Assembly (NCBI GenBank): GCA_964611385.1
Contig: CAZSXS010000099.1
Span: 1 to 10,816, forward strand
Source of the DNA: CAZSXS01 sp964611385
GTDB lineage: Bacteria; Bacillota; Clostridia; Lachnospirales; CAYPQA01
Length of the DNA: 10,816 nt
Direction of reading: 5' to 3'
Below the pieces are notes generated by a model, which was not told the DNA's origin, ran no database searches, and saw only the letters and a program-made list of their open reading frames with translations. Numbering within the stretch: the stretch's first letter is position 1; every line of letters begins with the position of its first letter. A program made the position numbers and the translations under genes. Of the stretch, positions 1-5,763 are shown in pieces.

Positions 1-41
1 ATTTATTAAATATTTTTATATGTTTTAATAAATTAAATTAA

Positions 42-497
42 TTAGCTTACTATATACAAATCCGTGTAGAGCTGAATTTCAACGATGTATTTTTGTTGGA
101 GGCAGTCTGTAACAAGAAGATCAATCCGTATGGCCTTGGCTCCGTAATGCTCACCAAGATCCGCATCCTCAGCCTGCACCTTGTCGATCTTTGTAATCTC
201 AGGGCGATTGCCGTCAAGGATGGCATTCAGCAAGCCCCTCAATGCGCCTTCCAACTCCGGGTTGTTCTCGCAATGCGCAAAGATTCCTAAAAATACTGTG
301 TTGGATAAAGGTTTCATCCACTTTGTTTCTCTTACTGGGCTTGCTTTGTCTACTTGGCTATCTTTATTTACTTTGTTGTCTAACTTGGCCTTATTCACCG
401 ATCTCCTTGCTTTCACTTCATTCGCTTCTTTCAATACCTTCCCCTCCTCGTTTTTCATCTTAATCTTTTGGTTTTCTTTCGGAGAATTATACTTCAA
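42..497 (-). pseudogene. Truncated Rpn/PD-(D/E)XK nuclease family transposase
   Basis: The 151-codon frame carries the start of the Rpn (PDDEXK_2, recombination-promoting nuclease/putative transposase) family. PLSNTVFLGIF is followed by a helix ending GLLNAIL, then the core RIDLLV (catalytic Asp) and KYIVEIQ (the E-x-Q half of the site). Family members usually run to about 300 residues, but here the frame stops nine residues after VEIQ and enters AT-rich DNA. The C-terminal two thirds is therefore missing and the gene is probably dead. About 55 Lys/Asn/Val-rich residues with a loose six-residue repeat (NKAKLD, NKVNKD) precede the domain, which is not usual. The first ATG (497) lies upstream of a probable promoter -10 box, so it is unlikely to be the true start. 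Better starts are an internal ATG about 14 codons in, or TTG at 432-434, which has GGAGGGG just upstream. The family call is from motif recognition only. Confidence 0.65.
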
Positions 498-514
498 TTA
501 ATTAATCGAAGCAA
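486..514 (-). promoter_or_regulatory. Probable sigma-A promoter of the Rpn-type remnant
   Basis: On the minus strand a -35 of TTGCTT (509-514) and a perfect -10 TATAAT (486-491) are separated by 17 bp. Transcription would start near 480, inside the longest open frame, which argues for a start codon further in. Confidence 0.5.
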
Positions 515-587
515 GAAGTAGCAGTCGTTTCTTGTACAAAGAAAAGGTATTGCCACGCCTTTATCCTGCACATGAAGGATGACGGTT

Positions 588-641
588 TTGAAAAAACAAA
601 TAACACCCTTTAAGGTCAGTTGCGCCTAAAAGGGTGTTATT
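588..641 (-). terminator. Intrinsic terminator after serS
   Basis: Read on the minus strand, AATAACACCCTTT and AAAGGGTGTTATT form a 13-bp stem (arms at the ends of 599-641), which can extend inward through AGG/CCT. A T-rich run (591-598) follows. It lies 33 bp beyond the serS stop codon, in the right orientation, and closes a monocistronic serS unit. Confidence 0.85.
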
Positions 642-673
642 GACTTGCTAAATGGCACGTACTGTGTGTTCCA

Positions 674-1954
674 CTAGAAAGATATACAATCCTTCCCACC
701 CATATACATCCTTAAAGGCTCAGGAATCCGCACAGAACCATCTTGATTCAAGTTGTTTTCCAAGAAAGCAATAAGCATACGAGGCGGCGCCACCACAGTA
801 TTGTTCAGCGTGTGGGCGAAGTAGTTACCATCCTTATTGCGGATGCGAATACCCAACCGACGAGCCTGTGCGTCACCCAGATTGGAGCAGCTGCCGACCT
901 CAAAGTATTTTTTCTGTCTCGGCGACCAAGCTTCTACATCAATGCTCTTAACCTTTAAGTCAGCCAAGTCCCCCGAGCAACATTCCAGAGTCCGCACGGG
1001 AATGTCCAGGGTTCGGAAGAAGTCCACTGTATTTTTATACAGCTTCTCAAACCAGGCGGGGCTGTCCTCCGGCTTGCATACGACGATCATTTCCTGCTTC
1101 TCAAATTGGTGAATCCGATATACGCCCCGTTCTTCAATCCCATGAGCCCCTACTTCTTTCCGGAAGCATGGAGAATAGCTGGTCAGCGCTTGGGGAAGCT
1201 GCTCCTCATCCAAAATGGAATCAATAAACTTTCCGATCATCGAATGCTCGCTGGTACCAATGAGGTACAGGTCTTCGCCTTCGATCTTATACATCATATT
1301 TTCCATTTCCGCAAAGCTCATAACGCCGGTTACTACCGTACTCCGTATCATATAGGGTGGAATGTAGTAAACAAAGCCCCGGTCTATCATAAAGTCCCGG
1401 GCATAGGAAAGGATGGCAGAATGCAGCCTGGCGATGTCACCGCAGAGGTAATAGAAGCCATTGCCGCTGGTCTTTCTGGCGCTGTCTAGGTCTATGCCTT
1501 TCAGCTTCTCCATAATATCGACATGATAAGGCACCTCGAATGTAGGCACCACTGGCTCTCCATAGCGTGCAACTTCAACATTTTCGCTGTCGTCCTTGCC
1601 GATGGGAACGCTAGGATCAATGATATTGGGGATCACCAGCATTTTTTCCCGAATTTCGGCAGAGATCTTTTCTTCCTTCGTTTCCAGCTCTGCAAGCTCC
1701 TGTGAAATGGCATTGACCTTAGCCTTGGCTTCCTCTGCTTGCTCCTTTTGACCCTTGGACAGGAAAGCGCCGATCTCCTTACTGATGGAATTTCTTTGGG
1801 CGCGCAGCTGATCACCTCTGGTTTTCGCCTCTCTGAACTGCTCATCCAAGGCAATCACTTCATCCACCAAGCCTAGCTTTTGCTCTTGGAATTTCTTCTT
1901 AATATTCTCCTTCACCAGCTCTGGGTTGGTGCGCAACAGTTTCATATCTAACAT
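674..1954 (-). CDS. serS: Serine--tRNA ligase (seryl-tRNA synthetase)
   Basis: This cytoplasmic class II synthetase charges tRNA-Ser with serine using ATP. At 426 residues it is full length. Residues about 30-105 form the N-terminal long coiled-coil arm that contacts the tRNA-Ser variable arm. The catalytic core follows, with the serine-site TSE at 234-236. Motif 2 (about 264-290) has FRKEVGAHG and then RGVYRIHQFEKQE. SCSNLGDAQARR lies at 355-366 and motif 3 at about 383-400, with NNTVVAPPRMLIAFLEN. Motif 3 has the NNT..A.PR form that I recall from Thermus SerRS, not the GSGLAVGRT form common in Bacillus and E. coli. The start is ATG at 1952-1954 with AAGGAGG about 7 nt upstream. The gene has its own T-box leader and terminator, so expression should rise when tRNA-Ser is uncharged. 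Whether the genome has a second serS cannot be told from here. Confidence 0.95.
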   Translation of the reverse strand: MLDMKLLRTNPELVKENIKKKFQEQKLGLVDEVIALDEQFREAKTRGDQLRAQRNSISKEIGAFLSKGQKEQAEEAKAKVNAISQELAELETKEEKISAEIREKMLVIPNIIDPSVPIGKDDSENVEVARYGEPVVPTFEVPYHVDIMEKLKGIDLDSARKTSGNGFYYLCGDIARLHSAILSYARDFMIDRGFVYYIPPYMIRSTVVTGVMSFAEMENMMYKIEGEDLYLIGTSEHSMIGKFIDSILDEEQLPQALTSYSPCFRKEVGAHGIEERGVYRIHQFEKQEMIVVCKPEDSPAWFEKLYKNTVDFFRTLDIPVRTLECCSGDLADLKVKSIDVEAWSPRQKKYFEVGSCSNLGDAQARRLGIRIRNKDGNYFAHTLNNTVVAPPRMLIAFLENNLNQDGSVRIPEPLRMYMGGKDCISF

Positions 1955-1983
1955 AATAGTCCTCCTTCATTTGATAAAGCTAT

Positions 1984-2027
1984 AAAAATAAAAAAACTCC
2001 CCGTAACCATATCCTTTTATGGGGAGT
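1984..2027 (-). terminator. T-box regulated terminator upstream of serS
   Basis: On the minus strand the arm GGGGAGT (1996-2002) precedes TTTTTTATTTTT. It can pair locally with ACTCCCC (2021-2027). It can also pair over a long range: GATATGG-TT-ACGGGGAG (1997-2013) complements CTTTCCGT-C-CCATGTC (2143-2158), the 3' half of the antiterminator. The second pairing gives the mutual exclusion expected of a T-box. Confidence 0.8.
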
Positions 2028-2313
2028 ATCATACGCAGTCTAACAAAGTAAGCGAACCAAACAAGCCGAAGAAATTCTATAGAACTTCTACAATTGCTTG
2101 GAGGCCATACAAAGTATAGGACTGAGTACATCTCACCAAATCGACATGGGACGGAAAGCTTCCGCGGTGCCACCCAAATTGCCGCCTAAACGGCCACTCA
2201 ACAAAACAATCAACAGCTCCAAAAGTGGAAGGGCCAAGCTTTTCACCGGTTCGCAGCAAGCACCGGTTCTCTGAGGAAAAGGGTTCAGCCGTAGTTTTTA
2301 TCATCGCTGTTTT
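1984..2313 (-). ncRNA. T-box leader (tRNA-Ser sensing) of serS
   Basis: Stem I contains the GATGA motif near its base, AGAGAACCGGTGCTTGCTGCG in its distal part (given here as two blocks, AGAGAACCGG and TGCTTGCTGCG), and a specifier TCC (2227-2229) followed by A. AACAGC and GCTGTT close the base of the stem. The T-box GGGTGGCACCGCGGA (2161-2175) has bulge UGGC (2169-2172). This would pair with a GCCA 3' end, fitting G73 of tRNA-Ser. In the antiterminator GGG (2173-2175) pairs with CCC (2148-2150), and CGGAA (2160-2164) pairs with TTCCG (2152-2156). An uncharged tRNA-Ser should stabilise it and allow serS transcription. UCC as specifier rests on hand alignment; the T-box itself is clear. Confidence 0.92.
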
Positions 2314-2318
2314 GACTG

Positions 2319-2347
2319 ATTATACCAAGCCCTTTGACAACTTGCAA
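2319..2347 (-). promoter_or_regulatory. Promoter of the serS T-box transcript
   Basis: A -35 of TTGCAA (2342-2347), a 17-bp spacer and a perfect -10 TATAAT (2319-2324) lie on the minus strand. The start point would be near 2312, just before stem I of the T-box. The -35 lies 22 bp past the acetyltransferase stop, so serS does not depend on that gene's promoter. Confidence 0.8.
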
Positions 2348-2368
2348 GGGGCAGATTTCGAAAAAGGT

Positions 2369-2911
2369 CTAAAGTAGCTTCTCAAAGCCCAAGCGCTTGG
2401 TGGATTCTTCCAGACCATAATAAACCACGCCGCAATAGGTGAAGCCGTTTCTTTTAATTGCGCCCTGCATGGGCTTATTCTGTTCATGGGTGTCGATCCG
2501 TAAGCTAATCACGCCTTTTTCTCTGCAAAGCTCTTCGGCGAAAAGAAACAGTTGATTAGCCAGGCCGCTTCCACGCTTGGCTTCATGGATGGCCATGCGG
2601 TGAATAACGGCATAAGGCACGTCGCCAAGTCCTTTTTCTTGGCTCAGCCACTGTCCCTGTATGATTTTTGTAAAGGCTTCTTCCACTTCGAAAAGAACCG
2701 ACAGAACGCCATAAAGGCAGCCATCTTCCTCATATACATAGCAGCTTTCTTTTTGGATATCCTTCAGCAGCAAGGCTGGGGAGGGCTGGCCGTTCTGCCA
2801 CTGATCTAGACCTTGGGCTTTTAAATAGGCTTTTCCTTGATCAATGATGATCATGATTGCATCTAGGTCTTCTTTTGTTGCTTTTCTGATTTTTTGTGTC
2901 ACAGTATTCAT
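2369..2911 (-). CDS. GNAT family N-acetyltransferase
   Basis: This 180-residue protein has the GNAT fold, which moves an acetyl group from acetyl-CoA to an amine; the substrate cannot be told. The N-terminal strand and helix start with KIRKATKEDLDAIMIIID. The core strand VIHRMAIH (about 102-109) leads into the acetyl-CoA pyrophosphate loop AKRGSGLA (111-118). SLRIDTHEQNKPMQG and KRNGFTYCG follow, the usual last strand-helix-strand of such enzymes. The start is ATG 2909-2911 with AAAGGA about 5 nt upstream. The nearest promoter is about 330 bp upstream, so the mRNA has a long leader holding tandem repeats. Downstream lies the separate serS promoter. It could be a ribosomal-protein, antibiotic or small-molecule acetyltransferase; nothing here decides. 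Confidence 0.88.
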   Translation of the reverse strand: MNTVTQKIRKATKEDLDAIMIIIDQGKAYLKAQGLDQWQNGQPSPALLLKDIQKESCYVYEEDGCLYGVLSVLFEVEEAFTKIIQGQWLSQEKGLGDVPYAVIHRMAIHEAKRGSGLANQLFLFAEELCREKGVISLRIDTHEQNKPMQGAIKRNGFTYCGVVYYGLEESTKRLGFEKLL

Positions 2912-2997
2912 TTATCCTTTCTTGTTTTTCAATGCATAGCTTTCTGTGAACGCGCTAGTAGTACAGCACGATTCAAATGACAGCGGTATTCACGCCC

Positions 2998-3071
2998 AAG
3001 CAACGGAAGGGACACCGCCCTACACTAGTGCTAGTCGCAAGCCGTTTCGGGCGGTATCCCTTTCGTTGCTT
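2998..3071. repeat. Inverted repeat, 23-bp arms
   Basis: AAGCAACGGAAGGGACACCGCCC is split here as AAGCAACGGAAGGG plus ACACCGCCC (2998-3020). It is the inverted copy of 3049-3071, matching at 21 of 23 positions, with a 28-nt spacer. The right arm is the first unit of the tandem array, so one unit also occurs in opposite orientation beside the array. No T run follows either side, so it is not a standard terminator. Confidence 0.85.
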
Positions 3072-3206
3072 TCATCGGATCGCTTTGTGCGGTATATCTT
3101 CCGTGTTTTCAACGAATCACTTTGCACGGTATGCCCTCTGGTGCTTTCAACAGATCGCTTTGTTTGGTATGCCTTCCGTTGCTTTCATTGGATCGCTTTG
3201 TGCTTG
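3038..3206. repeat. Degenerate 38-bp tandem repeat, about 4.5 units
   Basis: Units start at 3038, 3076, 3113 and 3151 (38, 37, 38 and 38 bp), with a partial unit from 3189. On the minus strand each reads roughly [A/T]TGAAAGCAAC, then GGAAGG.ATACCG, then ..CAAAGCGATC. The units differ by several bases each. The period is not a multiple of three and the units directly abut without spacers. Confidence 0.85.
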
Positions 3207-3242
3207 TTGCTCATTCACAGGATTCAGGCTTGCTCGGTGAAT

Positions 3243-3271
3243 AGTATAGCAAATTTTAGATTAGGAGACAA
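3243..3271 (-). promoter_or_regulatory. Probable promoter of the GNAT gene
   Basis: The minus strand shows TTGTCT (3266-3271), a 17-bp spacer and TATACT (3243-3248). It is the best promoter found upstream of the acetyltransferase and would give a leader of about 325 nt. Confidence 0.6.
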
Positions 3272-3350
3272 TATTTAGCTTAACAGACAAAGAGGTGTGT
3301 AAAAAGTGCAAACCTTGCTCTATTGGCAACAGTGCTTGTAAGGAGCATAA

Positions 3351-3379
3351 TTGTAAAGCCCTGTGCGTTATGATATACT
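3351..3379 (+). promoter_or_regulatory. Probable promoter of the RsmC-like methyltransferase gene
   Basis: TTGTAA (3351-3356), a 17-bp spacer and TATACT (3374-3379) lie on the plus strand. Transcription from about 3386 would leave a leader of about 255 nt before the methyltransferase start. Confidence 0.6.
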
Positions 3380-3591
3380 TCAAGAAAAATAATTATGATG
3401 GAGGTTATGTAATGATGCTGGGTATGGAAGAATGAATCAAAACGAAGGCGAGCTGAGCGAGGAGCAAAGCAAAGAAAAAGTGGGAAGACTTCCTCACATG
3501 CATTCGCACAAAGGAAAAGCGCTTCCAAAAGGCCTTGGATGTGTTCAGGGTCATTGAGGTTTCAACAAGTTACGCAGGATTCAAACAATAA
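3380..3591 (+). pseudogene. Possible decayed small reading frame in the methyltransferase leader
   Basis: A good ribosome site GGAGG (3400-3404) precedes ATG 3412, but that frame stops after 7 codons (TGA 3433) and again at TGA 3454. It then stays open as KKKWEDFLTCIRTKEKRF and KALDVFRVIEVSTSYAGF to TAA 3589-3591, which looks protein-like. In another frame a 41-codon ORF (3432-3557) overlaps the first stop as ATGA. I recognise neither product. This may be a gene broken by mutation, a short upstream ORF pair, or chance. Confidence 0.2.
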
Positions 3592-3640
3592 AAGTATGCA
3601 GAAAGAAAAAATAATCATAAAACACTGATAAGGAAAAACA

Positions 3641-4234
3641 ATGAGCAAACTTAAAAATGAATATGAAATTAATGAAACAATTCTGGGTTATCCGCTGAGG
3701 CTCAAAACGCATGAGCACTGCTTTTCACCCAAGAGCATTGATAAAGGAACACGATTTATGCTCTCCCAGACCAAGCTAAGTGAAGGGCAAAAGGTACTGG
3801 ATCTGGGCTGCGGATACGGAATCGTGGGGATCGTATGTGCTAAGATCGTAGGGCAGGAGAATGTATACATGACGGACATTGATCCCTTAGCCATACAACT
3901 TTCCAGTCATAACGCAGAAGCCAACGGGGTATCTGGCGTACGCATACTGGAAAGCGACGGTTTTACTACCCTCGGTGAAACCGGTTTTGACCTTATTCTG
4001 AGCAATCCGCCATATCATAGCGATTTCAAGGTTGCCAAGCTTTTCATCGAAAAGGGCTTCAATCGACTAAAGCTTGGCGGCCAAATGCTGATGGTCACTA
4101 AGCGAAAGGAATGGTACAAGCGGAAGTTTATAAGTATTTTTGGAGGCGTAATGATCTATGAAGAGGATGGGTACTTTGTTTTCAGCGTTGAAAAAAGAGG
4201 GATGGTGTATGCTGAAAAAAAGGCTCATTCTTAA
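3641..4234 (+). CDS. Class I SAM-dependent methyltransferase, RsmC-like
   Basis: This 197-residue protein belongs to the small methyltransferase-domain group (COG2813/MTS type) that includes RsmC, which makes m2G1207 in 16S rRNA. The SAM-binding loop is VLDLGCGYGIVG at 52-63. The acidic end of the next strand is MTDIDPLA at 77-84, and the catalytic, base-binding motif is ILSNPPYHS at 119-127. The tail KGFNRLKLGGQMLMVTKR fits the last strands of the domain. Firmicute members are single-domain proteins of about 200 residues, as here, unlike the two-domain E. coli RsmC. The start is ATG 3641 with AAGGA about 7 nt before it. The gene converges on the hydrolase fragment with only 5 bp between stops and no visible terminator. 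The target base is inferred, not shown. Confidence 0.85.
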   Translation: MSKLKNEYEINETILGYPLRLKTHEHCFSPKSIDKGTRFMLSQTKLSEGQKVLDLGCGYGIVGIVCAKIVGQENVYMTDIDPLAIQLSSHNAEANGVSGVRILESDGFTTLGETGFDLILSNPPYHSDFKVAKLFIEKGFNRLKLGGQMLMVTKRKEWYKRKFISIFGGVMIYEEDGYFVFSVEKRGMVYAEKKAHS

Positions 4235-4239
4235 TTCCA

Positions 4240-5763
4240 TCAATGCTTATATTCACACACAGTAAGTCCGCCCTCAATTCCAAAGCGAACAAAGTGGTAG
4301 TCATCTGTCCAAGCGTTACCGATTTCCTTAGAGTAAGCATAGGGGCCAACAGCAAAAAGCTCACCAGCATGATGATGATGAGGGCCTAGCATATTTCTGA
4401 GGCTTGTAACAAGCTCAAGCTCCAACAGATTTTCACCCGCCATAATATAGTCTGTAATGTCAGCAGCGTATGGCGCCCACATAAAGTCCTTGACCTTTTT
4501 TCCATTCAGGCTCAATTTTGTTAGTATTGCGTCCGGACGAGAAAATGACATAGAAAATCGCTTGTCCTCAATCGGTGTGTTTATGCAAAATGTTTTTGCA
4601 AGCCTTATGCTTCCGGCAAAAAACGCATAGCCATCTTGAGCAATGTTATCAAGTGAAACAAAGTTTTTCGCAGCCGAAACAACAAAGTTATTTTTCATGC
4701 AAAACGAACGATTATTGCCAAAGCTTACATCGCCATCATAGCATACAGCAAAATCACCTAAGAGATAAATACTCTCCACTTCGGTTTCAACAGTAACCCG
4801 ATTTGACTCAGCCTCGTGAATGGCTAGGTCATTTTTTACGCGGTACACCTTTTCTGAGTTCGTGAAAAGCCGTTTTAAAACAACTTCGTTTTTTCCTGGT
4901 TTTATGAAAGCTGACACAGCTACTTTTTTAAAGCTCTTGTCAATGTACCAGCCACTGTCTTCCATGTTTACAAGTGAACCGTTTATTATGATTTCGGTCT
5001 TATCTCTTTCTTCTAGTAGCAAGTAAATCAGGGTTGAAGGGAGAGTGGCGCATGTGAAGCTGTACTTTATATAGACCGTACGGTTTTCAGCCTTTTGAAT
5101 AAGCCTGTTTTGAATCTCTAAGTGATGCAGGGGTTCTGTGTATGTAAGTCCGTCATAGGACAAAGAAGCATAGTCAAGCGTAAGAATATTCGGGTCGCTA
5201 GATACAAGCTCAAACGTTCCAGAGAGATTCAGCTGATTCAAGGGCTTTTGCTCGGGCTTGGTTGCTCTTCCTTCTCTATCTTTATCCCCAACGAGCAATA
5301 CATAGGACATAGCCGGTTCGAGATAAATGTCTTCTGTCAAAAACTCATCTTCTGAAATCGCGCCTGTAAGAAAGTCGTAAGCAAAAAGCTGCTTGTTATG
5401 CTTTGTCTTTAAGTTTATGGTATAAGCCTCATGGATGGATGTATTGACTATGTAGTGGTACTTTTTGCCTTCGAAAACCTTTGTTGTGGCATAAACATGT
5501 TGATTTCTGCCCTTTGGATTTTCGACAACAAGTTCTCTTTGCGCATTGAATGCATACTCAGCATTTGCTTGCTGGTCAAGTTCTATAATTCCTTCTAAGC
5601 AAATATCGGCTTCCTTCCCCTCAATCAGAGTAGGCAGAGAACCGACAGAGTAAACCTTTCCGCCTTGCGCAATGAAGGCCTTAAGCAAAGAGAGAGTTTT
5701 TGCATCAATCGTTATCATCGTAGGAAGCAGCACAGTAGAATAACTTATTTTTAAGCCTTTACA
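4240..5763 (-). pseudogene. 5'-truncated glycoside hydrolase, C-terminal region only
   Basis: The open frame runs from 5763, with the first possible start GTG 5731-5733, and encodes about 497 residues. It begins inside a domain: ISYSTVLLPTMITIDAKTL then AFIAQGGKVY matches the end of the Rossmann-like domain that follows the barrel in large glycosidases. After this come beta-sandwich regions and a C-terminal galactose-binding-like domain with NMLGPHHHHAGELFAVGP (about 447-464). That combination recalls the unclassified GH2/GH106-like (rhamnosidase-like) proteins of about 900-1100 residues in Clostridia. The catalytic N-terminal half is absent, and there is no ribosome binding site near GTG 5733 or the next ATG. 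The frame abuts the fliK-like stop codon. It is most likely a dead remnant. A separately translated carbohydrate-binding protein is less likely. The exact GH family is uncertain. Confidence 0.65.

Larger units (their letters stand above)
2912..3236 (-). other. Long repeat-bearing leader of the acetyltransferase gene
   Basis: There is no convincing gene in this stretch on either strand. The plus-strand open frames (2946-3278 and 2977-3240) lie over the tandem repeat, have no good ribosome binding site, and give Cys/Phe/Arg-rich translations unlike any family I know. The stretch starts just past a minus-strand promoter and should be transcribed as the 5' untranslated region of the GNAT gene. 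Confidence 0.5.

Noticed and set aside
1106..1489. 127-codon plus-strand frame inside serS
   Set aside because: It is antisense to the catalytic core of a clearly real gene and has no family resemblance.
3038..3206. Tandem repeat considered as a CRISPR array
   Set aside because: Units of 38 bp directly abut without unique spacers, differ from each other at many positions, and no cas gene lies nearby.
2946..3278. Plus-strand open frames of 110 and 87 codons over the repeat region
   Set aside because: They are open because of the repeat composition. The 38-bp period shifts frame in every unit, there is no ribosome site, and the translation matches nothing known to me.
3280..3528. Minus-strand open frame of 82 codons
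   Set aside because: No ribosome site, unusual composition, and it overlaps the plus-strand promoter and leader of the methyltransferase gene.
3412..3591. In-frame TGA codons as selenocysteine
   Set aside because: No SECIS-like hairpin follows the TGA codons, no selenoprotein family is recognisable, and two TGA codons 18 bp apart fit decay better.
4360..4395. Four-histidine run in the hydrolase fragment as an engineered tag
   Set aside because: The GPHHHHAGE context is a motif of the C-terminal domain in this hydrolase group as I recall it, and it lies internal to the protein, so it is natural.
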